DNA of 64,000 nucleotides from Flavobacterium sp. LHD-80 (GTDB lineage Bacteria; Bacteroidota; Bacteroidia; Flavobacteriales; Flavobacteriaceae). Below are positions 24,633 through 32,183 of the stretch, in pieces. Position 1 is the stretch's first letter, and the number at the start of each line of letters is the position of its first letter. Position numbers and translations under genes: made by a program. The stretch lies in contig NZ_JAVFVS010000012.1 in assembly GCF_030929605.1 (NCBI RefSeq), positions 1-64,000 on the forward strand, in the 5' to 3' direction. The notes under the pieces are model-generated. The model was not told the origin of the DNA. It worked only from the letters and a program-made list of their open reading frames with translations, and did not search any database.

Positions 24633-26051
24633 TTATTCCTCTTTTGGTTTTGTTAAATAGTAAACCGGAATACCTGCCAACATTATTAATACCCCCCAAC
24701 CACAAGTTGAAAATTTCGTAAATAATAATGAAATACAAATTGCAGTTGCAACTATGATATACAACATTGGTAAAAACGGATATCCAAATGCTTTGTAAGG
24801 TCTTTCAACATCAGGCATTTTTCTTCTTAAAATAAAAATTCCGTAGATCGTCAAGATGTAAAAAATCAAAACAATAATGATTACAAAATCTAGTAAATCT
24901 CCATATTTTCCTGTCAAACATAACGCCGAAGCCCAAATACATTGAGCCCACAAAGCCCATGCTGGAACGCTTGATTCATTTAAAATAGCTGCTTTTTTGA
25001 AGAACAAACCATCGTTTGCCATTGTATAATAAACTCTTGCACCAGCCATAATTAGCCCGTTGTTGCAGGCAAAAGTCGAAATCATAATCATAATAGCAAT
25101 AATTAGAGTTCCAATATCTCCAAAAATATATTGCGAAGCCACAACTGCTACTCTATCCGATTTTGCAGTTGCAATTTCTTGAAGAGGCACAACAGCCAAA
25201 TACATCAAATTGGTCAAAACATAAATTACCGTTACGATAAAAGTTCCTAGAAACAAACTCAAACCAACATTGCGTTTTGGATTTTTAATTTCACCGGCAA
25301 TAAAAGTAACGCCATTCCAAGCATCGCTTGAAAACAATGAACCTACCATTGCAGCAGAAATTCCGGTAATCAAAGCCGTTCCGCTAATTGGAAGCCATGA
25401 AGTGCTTTCGGCATTATACGTTCGTGTTGTCCATGCATCAGCCCAGTTGGCATCCCAAACCGAAGCTTTTGCAGCAAGCGTTAATCCAAAAACGATTAAC
25501 CCTAATAATGATAAAATTTTAATTATAGTTAAAACAGTTTGCAGAATTTTTCCGTTTTTAACGCCACGACTGTTAATGTAAGTCAGTAAAATAATCGTGA
25601 AAATTGATACTAGCTGTGCTGCATTTAATTTAAACGAACCCAATTCGTAAAGAATATTTTCGTCACTAAATGGCTCATAAATATAAGCTGCAAATTTTGA
25701 GAAAGCTACTCCAACGGCCGCAATGGTTCCGGTTTGAATTACTGCAAAAAAACTCCAGCCGTATAAAAAGGCAATTAATTTATTATAAGCTTCTTTGAGG
25801 TAAACATATTGTCCTCCTGCTTTTGGAAACATCGCACTTAATTCGCCGTAGCTTACGGCTGCGATAATGGTAATTAATCCAGAAATCAGCCAAATCAGCG
25901 TTAGCCAGCCGGCAGATCCAACTTGTCGCGCGATATCGGCACTTACGATAAATATTCCAGATCCAATCATAGAACCAACTACAAGCATGGTTCCGTCTAA
26001 TAATCCGAGTTCTCTTTTAAAATGTTCATTTTCTTGGTCGTGTTCTTGCAT
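24633..26051 (-). CDS. APC-family amino acid permease
   Basis: 472 residues from the ATG at 26051. A longer frame to 26114 begins with TTG and adds a polar 21-residue stretch. Twelve membrane helices are apparent. The first contains the substrate-binding GSMIGSGIFI loop of APC permeases, and MFPKAGGQYVYLKEAY follows helix 2. The C-terminal half matches the LAT-like/serine-threonine exchanger branch more than basic amino acid transporters, though the substrate cannot be fixed. It acts in the inner membrane. No neighbour suggests a pathway. Confidence 0.85.
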   Translation of the reverse strand: MQEHDQENEHFKRELGLLDGTMLVVGSMIGSGIFIVSADIARQVGSAGWLTLIWLISGLITIIAAVSYGELSAMFPKAGGQYVYLKEAYNKLIAFLYGWSFFAVIQTGTIAAVGVAFSKFAAYIYEPFSDENILYELGSFKLNAAQLVSIFTIILLTYINSRGVKNGKILQTVLTIIKILSLLGLIVFGLTLAAKASVWDANWADAWTTRTYNAESTSWLPISGTALITGISAAMVGSLFSSDAWNGVTFIAGEIKNPKRNVGLSLFLGTFIVTVIYVLTNLMYLAVVPLQEIATAKSDRVAVVASQYIFGDIGTLIIAIMIMISTFACNNGLIMAGARVYYTMANDGLFFKKAAILNESSVPAWALWAQCIWASALCLTGKYGDLLDFVIIIVLIFYILTIYGIFILRRKMPDVERPYKAFGYPFLPMLYIIVATAICISLLFTKFSTCGWGVLIMLAGIPVYYLTKPKEE

Positions 26052-26176
26052 TTTTTTTGGTTTTGGGTTGGTTAAAGATATACTTTTTTCTGATTTTTTA
26101 ATTGGATTGTTCAATGTTAGATTATTTAACTCTTAAAATAAGATTTAAAATTTCCATACTAAATAAAAATGGCTTG

Positions 26177-26221
26177 TTACGTTTTCCCGTAATGATATAA
26201 CATTTTAAGTATATACTTTTA
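26177..26221 (+). promoter_or_regulatory. Shared activator-type promoter, copy 1 (before the C10 protease)
   Basis: The box TTACGTTTTCCCGTAA (26177-26192) has TTACG/CGTAA arms. After 21 nt comes TACTTTTA (26214-26221), one mismatch from TAnnTTTG. The box would be centred near -40, replacing the -33 element. The same box and the same 21-nt spacing recur at 28047, 29721 and 30419. Confidence 0.6.
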
Positions 26222-26363
26222 CCTTAATAAATTAACAATTAATATTTTACATACTAGCGCATTGAAGAAAGAATAAGTTTACATAATGGAAGAAATTAAT
26301 TTTTTTGCATACAATAAATATTTTGAGAATTATTAAAGCTATTTTAAATCTAAAAAAAAAATT

Positions 26364-27584
26364 ATGAAAAAAAACCAAAAAACTTTGTTAAAGCTTATTT
26401 ATATAGTTTTTGCAAGTATGTTATTATTTTTAAATTCCTGTCAAAGCGATAACGAAACTCCAATACAAGCAAAAATAGATTCACATCTAATTTCTCAGGA
26501 AAATGCCATTATAGTAGCTGAGAATTTAATGGCAGGCGGTAAAATCTCTTCTAAATTTAGCAAGGGATCAAAAATAAAAAAAGCGAATAATGTATTTGTA
26601 ATGTTTACCACAAAAAAGGATGCAGCGTTCTACATCATAAATTATGAAAATGGAGGATTTGCAATAATATCCGCAGATGACAGAAATACTCCTGTCTTAG
26701 CCTATTCTGAAAATTCAACTTTTGATAACAATCAGGCAAAATATCCTGAAGGCTTAAAAATGTGGTTATCTTTACAAACCGCAAATATTGAGCATATTAA
26801 AATTAAAAATGAAGATCAAACTGACATTCATAAGACGGAATGGAGCGTTGCTTCTAAAATTATTACTGCCAATTTAACGGGCAAAATACCACCAGATGAT
26901 CCAACCTCTTGTCCGAATGGTGTGACTGAAACAGTTGGTCCATTATTAACAACAACTTGGGGACAATGGGGGGGATATAATGATTTAATAGATGAATTCT
27001 GCAGTAATAACTCAACCGGAAGAGTGCCCACTGGCTGTGTAGCAACTGCTATGGCACAAGTAATGAAATACTATCAAAGACCCTTGACATATAACTGGGC
27101 AAACATGCCTAATACTTATGGAACAATTAATACCGCAGGACTTATGCTTGACATCGGCAACGCTGTTGACATGGATTATGGCTGTGATGGATCAAGTGCA
27201 AAGTCTGAAGAGAAAATTGTTCCAGCTTTTATAGATAGTTTCCATTACTCAAATGCAGCAGACGCAGATTACGATTACTCAACTGTAATTGCAAATATTA
27301 ATGCACGAAAACCTGTAATTTTAACCGGAGGAAGAAAAAAAGATGGAGTCTCTATTAATATGTATACAGATGGACACGCATGGGTTTGTGATGGCTACAT
27401 GAGGCAAAGTGTCTATTCCTATGACCCAACGCGAGGAGGTTGTAATGGCGCTGTAATTTTACAACTTCATATGAACTGGGGATGGTCTAGCTTATATGAT
27501 GGTTGGTACGCTTTAAATAATTTTAATCCCGGAAATAGTACTTACAATTATCAACCAAGAATGTATTACAACATAACACCGTAA
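26364..27584 (+). CDS. Lipoprotein C10-family cysteine protease (streptopain-like)
   Basis: 406 residues. A lipoprotein signal peptide ends in LFLNSC, making C26 the lipid-modified residue. A Spi/C10 pro-region (about 40-155: AAFYIINYENGGFAIISADD, PEGLKMWL) precedes the protease. Catalytic C225 lies in GRVPTGCVATAMAQVMKYY and H338 in YTDGHAWVCDGY, with an essential-looking Trp/Asn region (HMNWGW) later. The family includes SpeB and interpain A. It should be exported and anchored, then cut free of its pro-region. No C-terminal T9SS domain is present, which fits lipoprotein anchoring. It is monocistronic, under the shared activator-type promoter, and ends at a strong terminator. Confidence 0.9.
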   Translation: MKKNQKTLLKLIYIVFASMLLFLNSCQSDNETPIQAKIDSHLISQENAIIVAENLMAGGKISSKFSKGSKIKKANNVFVMFTTKKDAAFYIINYENGGFAIISADDRNTPVLAYSENSTFDNNQAKYPEGLKMWLSLQTANIEHIKIKNEDQTDIHKTEWSVASKIITANLTGKIPPDDPTSCPNGVTETVGPLLTTTWGQWGGYNDLIDEFCSNNSTGRVPTGCVATAMAQVMKYYQRPLTYNWANMPNTYGTINTAGLMLDIGNAVDMDYGCDGSSAKSEEKIVPAFIDSFHYSNAADADYDYSTVIANINARKPVILTGGRKKDGVSINMYTDGHAWVCDGYMRQSVYSYDPTRGGCNGAVILQLHMNWGWSSLYDGWYALNNFNPGNSTYNYQPRMYYNITP

Positions 27585-27628
27585 TTCAATCCAAATTATT
27601 TTTCTCTAGTAAATTATTCTCAAAATAG

Positions 27629-27662
27629 AAAAACCACAAATGAAATTTTGTGGTTTTTTTTT
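27629..27662 (+). terminator. Terminator after the C10 protease gene
   Basis: AAACCACAAA-TGAAA-TTTTGTGGTTT is followed by a run of T. Confidence 0.9.
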
Positions 27663-27753
27663 ATTAAAAAAGTAATCATATTATTTTCGAATCTTTACAA
27701 TCCTAAACACAACCCTTTAATTGTTTTTTCATCTTATAAGCAAATCAAAAACC

Positions 27754-27978
27754 TATGAAAAAATTTATCGCCATTTTACTAGTTTCTTTTTTTTATTTCC
27801 TATAGTCCTGATGATGACAAAGCAAAAAATTCAGACATTGTTGGAAAATGGAATTGGATGGAAAAAGTATAACCATGATAAAATCAACCCATACAGGAGA
27901 AATGGAAAAATGCATTTATCCTCTACTTGCTTGCTTTGCGTTGAAGACTGTGCAGACAAATTCACAAAAATCAAATAA
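27754..27978 (+). pseudogene. Remnant of a small lipocalin-like lipoprotein gene
   Basis: The ATG at 27754 opens a signal-peptide-like MKKFIAILLVSFFYFL and then hits TAG. One base shift restores a reading DDDKAKNSDIVGKWNWMEKV, which then hits TAA. A later frame reads RRNGKMHLSSTCLLCVEDC...FTKIK to a stop at 27978. These pieces match the beginning (NIVGTWQ / GIYGKWNWV) and the end (DGKMILSPTYLSCIEGC...FMKIK) of the lipoproteins at 28763 and 29230. About 75 middle codons are missing. So it is a decayed paralogue with a frameshift and an internal deletion, rather than an 85-residue gene. Confidence 0.7.
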
Positions 27979-28046
27979 ACTTACTTCTTCAACTTCATAA
28001 AAAAGCTGCAAATTAACTTGCCCTTTTTTTACGTCAAAATTTGCTT

Positions 28047-28091
28047 TTACGGTTTTCCGCACTTTTTTACTGATTCAATTATTTACATTTG
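28047..28091 (+). promoter_or_regulatory. Shared activator-type promoter, copy 2 (before the DUF5958-like gene)
   Basis: TTACGGTTTTCCGCAC (28047-28062) is followed after 21 nt by TACATTTG (28084-28091), a perfect -7 box, with TTCAATTATT between as in the other copies (TTCAACTATT). The right arm is imperfect here. It lies 173 nt before the GTG at 28264. Confidence 0.65.
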
Positions 28092-28263
28092 AAAATCAAC
28101 TTTAAATTAAATTCATTGAATCAGAAACTAATTTTCAAATTCAAAGAGACCTTCAAATGTTATTTTCGAATAATGAACTAACTTCTGATTAAAAGAAGCG
28201 CCTTTTATTTACTCAAGATAGCTTGAGAATTGAGTTTGGAAAACTAAACCAAAAGAAAACCCA

Positions 28264-28662
28264 GTGAAAAAATTAGAAAAAATAATCAACAAAACTGCAC
28301 AAGGCAAACTCGAATTTAATGTTGGCTTAGCGCTTTTACTAGAAAGTGATTATAATTTCAAAGCATTATTTACAACTTTGCATAATTACATTATCAATTC
28401 TATTCCAGACAAAATTGATTTCAATACCGAAGCTTATCAAAACGCATTAAATACAATTCCTTTAAAACCATCTTATACGCCTGTGGCTCTTTTAAAGACT
28501 TTCTCTACTAAAATTGCTTTTCAAAAATTAGCTTTGCTTCCAGAAGAGGAAAACAATAAAACTATAACCGCATTGCTTTGGATTTTTAAGATAACAGACA
28601 CCGAAAGACGGAATACAGAATGCAAAGATGGCTGTGGGCATTATTGGCATGAAACCGAATAA
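28264..28662 (+). CDS. DUF5958-like protein
   Basis: 132 residues starting at GTG (KKLEKIINKTAQGKL). A helical body is followed by a C-terminal metal-site-like motif, RRNTECKDGCGHYWHE, with Cys, Cys, His and His in close order. This C-terminus is what I recall for DUF5958; the match is from memory and moderate. No export signal is seen. It is the first gene after promoter copy 2 and lies 100 nt before the lipoprotein at 28763 with no clear terminator between, so they may be co-transcribed. Confidence 0.65.
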   Translation: MKKLEKIINKTAQGKLEFNVGLALLLESDYNFKALFTTLHNYIINSIPDKIDFNTEAYQNALNTIPLKPSYTPVALLKTFSTKIAFQKLALLPEEENNKTITALLWIFKITDTERRNTECKDGCGHYWHETE

Positions 28663-28762
28663 AAGTTTGAATTAAAAATGCGCAACAAATTTATTTTCAA
28701 AATAATACCAATTGCCACGCAACCAATTTAAATTTTATTCATCTTATAAAAAAAGAAAAATT

Positions 28763-29200
28763 ATGAGAAAAATAATTACATTTTTTATTCTTGCTATCAG
28801 CTTAATTTCTTGCAGTTCAGAAAGCGATTCGAACTCAGGAAAATCTGGTATTTACGGAAAATGGAATTGGGTTCGTACAGATGGAGGCATTGCTTTTCAT
28901 TTACATAGTACGCCAGCCTCTACAGGAAATTCTATTCAATTAAGTTTAAATAAAGACAAGACTTTTTCGATAACTAAAAACGGAAAAACAACTGCTAGCG
29001 GCAACTATGAAATTACGATGCAGAAATCCATTTTTACGGGAGAAATGGAAAAATTCATTAGTTGTAATATTACCGAGAATCTTCAAGAATCTCTTGATAT
29101 TACAATAAGAGGCATAATAACAAATTCTGAATCAAATAAACTTGAAATTTCGGAAAATAATCCAGACGGAATTGGAAGTGGTTTTGTTAGAATTAAGTAA
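28763..29200 (+). CDS. Small lipocalin-like lipoprotein
   Basis: 145 residues from the ATG at 28763. The signal peptide ends in ISLISC, so C16 is the likely lipidated residue. After a Ser-rich linker comes GIYGKWNWVRTDGG, then alternating short strands with LSLNKDKTFSITKNGKTTASGNYEI, the pattern of a lipocalin-like small barrel seen in many Bacteroidota lipoproteins. It ends SGFVRIK. Function unknown. It lies 29 nt before a paralogue (29230), and a decayed relative is at 27754. Confidence 0.75.
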   Translation: MRKIITFFILAISLISCSSESDSNSGKSGIYGKWNWVRTDGGIAFHLHSTPASTGNSIQLSLNKDKTFSITKNGKTTASGNYEITMQKSIFTGEMEKFISCNITENLQESLDITIRGIITNSESNKLEISENNPDGIGSGFVRIK

Positions 29201-29229
29201 AAAAGCATTATTAAATAATAAATTTCACT

Positions 29230-29649
29230 ATGAAAAAATTAATCATTTTATTAGTTTTTGCATTTTTGCAAATAGGTTGTAATAATGATAATGACTCCAA
29301 ACCACTAGACACTAATATTGTAGGTACTTGGCAACTTGTACATGTTTATTCATCAGATGGAGGATCAAATTCAGGTTGGAATCGCGTAAAAAATGGCTAC
29401 ACCTATACTTTTAAAGACGATGGTTCGTTTACTTCGACACGTTTTAAGGAATGCACATCAGGAACTTATAAATTAGAAGCTTCATTGCTGACATTGACTT
29501 TTGGATGTCCCAATTTTGGTACTAAAATGACTCCGAATGGAACATTTATAGAAAACTACAATATTGAAGATGGAAAAATGATCTTATCACCAACCTATTT
29601 ATCATGTATTGAAGGCTGTGGATATAGATTTATGAAAATTAAAAATTAG
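29230..29649 (+). CDS. Small lipocalin-family lipoprotein, paralogue
   Basis: 139 residues. Signal peptide LIILLVFAFLQIGC gives C17 as the lipid site, followed by NNDNDSKP. The barrel-like part starts NIVGTWQLVHVYSSDGG and includes YTFKDDGSFTS and TSGTYKLEASLLTLTFG. The C-terminal CIEGCGYRFMKIKN carries two Cys that could pair with others in the barrel. The same C-terminal motif survives in the remnant at 27754. Likely outer-membrane or surface anchored; role unknown. Confidence 0.78.
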   Translation: MKKLIILLVFAFLQIGCNNDNDSKPLDTNIVGTWQLVHVYSSDGGSNSGWNRVKNGYTYTFKDDGSFTSTRFKECTSGTYKLEASLLTLTFGCPNFGTKMTPNGTFIENYNIEDGKMILSPTYLSCIEGCGYRFMKIKN

Positions 29650-29672
29650 AATTTTATAATATTGAGAAAATT

Positions 29673-29703
29673 AAAGCAGCAAATTAACCTTGCAGCTTTT
29701 TTT
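29673..29703 (+). terminator. Terminator after the second lipoprotein gene
   Basis: AAAGCAGCAA-ATTAAC-CTTGCAGCTTTTTTT forms a short stem with a bulge and a T-run. A degraded relative (CTGCAAATTAACTTG) follows the remnant at 28005-28020. Confidence 0.65.
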
Positions 29704-29720
29704 ATTTAAAATTTCAACTT

Positions 29721-29765
29721 TTACGACTTACCGTAATTTTTTATTCTATCAACTATTTATATTTG
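29721..29765 (+). promoter_or_regulatory. Shared activator-type promoter, copy 3
   Basis: TTACGACTTACCGTAA (29721-29736) is followed after 21 nt by TATATTTG (29758-29765), with TCAACTATT just before the -7 box. The lipoprotein gene starts 51 nt further on at 29817. Confidence 0.7.
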
Positions 29766-29816
29766 AGAACTATAAATATGATTTAACTTTTAAACCTTTT
29801 AACCAAACCTGCTCAA

Positions 29817-30341
29817 ATGAAACTATACCAATCATTGATCTTAATTTTTTTGTTTGCATTTACATTCAGCTTAAATTCATGTGGCGCTATTGCAAAAGGA
29901 CATGCAAAAAATCATTTCACCGAAGAATCTGATGCCATCCCACCAGAATTTGGGAAATTTGACAATCAGGTTCTTTTAATTGTTCTAAAAAAACGTTCTA
30001 GCTACGACAAATATTTAAAAAGTGCGGCAAAACGATATTTAGGTAAATATGAATTTATTACAGCAGATCAAATAGAATCTGAAAAATACAACCAAAAAAC
30101 CATATACCGTTATGTTTTTGATTACGACGAAGGTTCTTCGCGAACAGTGCATTATTCAGGCAATTCTCAATTTCATACGCCACCTTCAAGCAGTACAATA
30201 ATATTTAAACAATTCTTGGTAAGAGACAGACTAACAAATAAAACCTATAAATCAGGCTATGAAAGTGCTTATTTTGGAAAAGCCATGAAAGCTTATATGG
30301 AAAATTTAGAGTTGAAGAGATCATCAACTATGAAAATATAA
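29817..30341 (+). CDS. Hypothetical lipoprotein
   Basis: 174 residues. The signal peptide (LILIFLFAFTFSLNSC) puts the lipid on C21 or so. The mature part starts GAIAKGHAKNHFTEESDAIPPEFGKFDNQVLLIVL. It contains YDKYLKSAAKRYLGKYEFI and TIYRYVFDYDEGSS, then ends basic (LKRSSTMKI). The shape suggests a small alpha/beta periplasmic domain facing from a membrane anchor. I do not recognise a family. It forms its own unit: promoter copy 3 before it and a terminator after it. Confidence 0.7.
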   Translation: MKLYQSLILIFLFAFTFSLNSCGAIAKGHAKNHFTEESDAIPPEFGKFDNQVLLIVLKKRSSYDKYLKSAAKRYLGKYEFITADQIESEKYNQKTIYRYVFDYDEGSSRTVHYSGNSQFHTPPSSSTIIFKQFLVRDRLTNKTYKSGYESAYFGKAMKAYMENLELKRSSTMKI

Positions 30342-30366
30342 ATTAGATTATAAATCGGTGAAATAA

Positions 30367-30399
30367 AAAAGTGGCAATTTAAAATCTGCCACTTTTTTT
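30367..30399 (+). terminator. Terminator after the hypothetical lipoprotein
   Basis: AGTGGCA-N10-TGCCACT with A-run and T-run. Confidence 0.85.
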
Positions 30400-30418
30400 A
30401 TTGAAAAAACTTTCTTAT

Positions 30419-30463
30419 TTACGTCTTCCCGTAAGTATATAAATTTTCAACTATTTATATTTG
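30419..30463 (+). promoter_or_regulatory. Shared activator-type promoter, copy 4
   Basis: TTACGTCTTCCCGTAA (30419-30434) is followed after 21 nt by TATATTTG (30456-30463), with TTCAACTATT in between exactly as in copy 3. The spacing is identical in all four copies. Confidence 0.7.
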
Positions 30464-30571
30464 GAAAACCAAATTAAATTTCGGCCTTCATTATAACTCT
30501 GCCAAAGGATATGATAGCCGTAAAAAGTAGTCCTTTTTTTTTAAAATTCATAACCAACCAAAAACTAACTT

Positions 30572-30910
30572 ATGGAAACCACCCAAATTGAACCAGCGGA
30601 TGTTTCAAATCATCATTACAGTTACGCAGCAAACTTGCTTGTCAACGAAAACAAATCGGCTTACGAAACCCAAATCAAACTTACAGAACAGGGATTAAGT
30701 AGCGAAGTTGCCGCCCTAATTGTGGAAAATTTAGAAATCGAAATACAGGAAGCAAAATATGAAAAGGCCAGAAAAGATATGGTTTATGGGGCACTTTGGT
30801 TTTGCGGAGGAACCATTTTAACATTTGCTGATATTGGTTTTATCTTTTGGGGCGCTATTTTATTTGGGGGCATTCAATTTTTCAAAGGAGTAATTAATGT
30901 AAATTCTTAA
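30572..30910 (+). CDS. Small two-helix membrane protein of unknown function
   Basis: 112 residues. A soluble N-terminal helical region (about 1-65, Glu/Lys rich) is followed by two hydrophobic stretches (MVYGALWFCGGTILTFADIGF and FIFWGAILFGGIQFF). No signal peptide is present, so the N-terminus is probably cytoplasmic. I cannot assign a family. It is the first gene of the unit under promoter copy 4, 48 nt before the DUF4240 gene. Confidence 0.65.
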   Translation: METTQIEPADVSNHHYSYAANLLVNENKSAYETQIKLTEQGLSSEVAALIVENLEIEIQEAKYEKARKDMVYGALWFCGGTILTFADIGFIFWGAILFGGIQFFKGVINVNS

Positions 30911-30958
30911 AATGCTTTTTCATTAAAAATGTGAAGTAATAACTAATACCAAAAACTC

Positions 30959-31555
30959 ATGGGAATATTTGATATATTTTTTGGTAATGCAGAAAAAAAC
31001 CGATGTTCTAAAATTATCAAAAACACAGATTATACAGTTTCAGAAGAACTGATGGAAGAGAATTTATTCTGGAAAATCATTCAAAAAACCAAAGACAGCT
31101 CTGGAGGCAATTTTGAAGAACAGCAAGAAGAATTAGCAAATGAACTTAGAAAACTTACAGCAGATGAATTAATTTTATTTGGCAACAGCTTTCGGAATTT
31201 GAGAGGACTAGCAAATACGTGGGAACTTTGGGGCGCTATCTACATTATTCATGGAGGTTGCAGCGATGACAGTTTTAGCGACTTTCGCGAATGGGTAATC
31301 GCACAGGGAAAAGATTTTTATTATAAAATCCTTCAGAATCCAGAATCGCTTGCAGAAATCGAAACACATTTAATAGAAGAATTTGATTGGGAAGGATTTG
31401 GTTATTTGCCAGGCGTAATCTTTGAAGAACTAACTGATCAAAAAATGCCATATCCGTTTCAGGAAAATCATATAACAACTGGAAAAGAGTGGAACGAAGA
31501 CAGCGACGATTTAAAACAAATGTTTCCAAAACTTTATGCCAAGTATTCGAAATAG
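30959..31555 (+). CDS. DUF4240 domain protein
   Basis: 198 residues. After a short N-terminal region, the segment FWKIIQKTKD... runs through ELWGAIYIIHGGCSDDSFSDFREWVIAQGKDFYYKILQNPESLA, the signature of DUF4240. Such domains occur in bacterial cytoplasmic proteins that are often encoded beside immunity or polymorphic-toxin loci, but no toxin gene is seen here. The C-terminus (about 140-198) carries YAKYS at its end. It closes the unit, with a strong terminator at 31651. Confidence 0.85.
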   Translation: MGIFDIFFGNAEKNRCSKIIKNTDYTVSEELMEENLFWKIIQKTKDSSGGNFEEQQEELANELRKLTADELILFGNSFRNLRGLANTWELWGAIYIIHGGCSDDSFSDFREWVIAQGKDFYYKILQNPESLAEIETHLIEEFDWEGFGYLPGVIFEELTDQKMPYPFQENHITTGKEWNEDSDDLKQMFPKLYAKYSK

Positions 31556-31650
31556 CATTTTGCATATCCTTGAAGACATAACCTTTTGAAATACTTTAAA
31601 TTAAAAATATTTTTAATCTTTCTAAATTTATGAAATAACTTTACTTTTAA

Positions 31651-31680
31651 AAAACTGCAAGCAAAACTTGCAGTTTTTTT
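31651..31680 (+). terminator. Terminator after the DUF4240 gene
   Basis: AAAACTGCAAG-CAAAA-CTTGCAGTTTT plus T-run. Confidence 0.9.
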
Positions 31681-32183
31681 GTTTCACAATACACTCAAAA
31701 ATCAAAATAAAGCTTTATTTTATTCTTACATTTTATATAAAATCATTTCTAAACAATTTTCTTCAAATAAAGATGTTACACTCCTCGAGAGTTTATCTTT
31801 TCAAAACTCCAATCGTTAAACAAAACTTTACTTTAAAAATATATTTATTCCTAAAATGATTATTAAAATCAAACTTCCTTTAATTACAAAAAGTTGATTC
31901 TAAAACTTTAACAAAAACACAATAATTTGATTTTCAATTAATTAAATAAAACAAATTCAAAATAACTAGAAAATAAAAACTTCAATGTTAAAGCGAAATA
32001 TTTTTTCCTTAAATTTGAGAAGAAGGTAAAAATCATGAAATTGTTTATTTTTTATTAACATTTGTTTATCAATTATCACACATACAGAATAAGTTCCCCA
32101 AAACTTCACGACGTAGAAAAAAACATTAATCACAAGTTAATCAGACGTTTAAAACCAAATTAGTAACCTACAAAATAAGAAAA
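31681..32183. other. Gene-free AT-rich gap before the histidine kinase
   Basis: No supported gene; a 63-codon frame at 31668 overlaps the terminator and looks random. A -7-like box TAAATTTG lies at 32010-32017, which would give a leader of about 160 nt for the kinase gene. No repeat of the types found elsewhere is present. Confidence 0.5.

Noticed and set aside
26052..26114. Longer N-terminus of the amino acid permease
   Set aside because: It depends on a TTG start and adds a polar stretch; the ATG at 26051 sits just before the conserved region.
27721..27978. An 85-codon gene
   Set aside because: The frame joins unrelated parts; the internal ATG at 27754 and the motifs in other frames show a decayed lipoprotein gene instead.
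31668..31859. 63-codon frame in the gap before the kinase
   Set aside because: It begins inside a terminator, and its composition is that of random AT-rich DNA.
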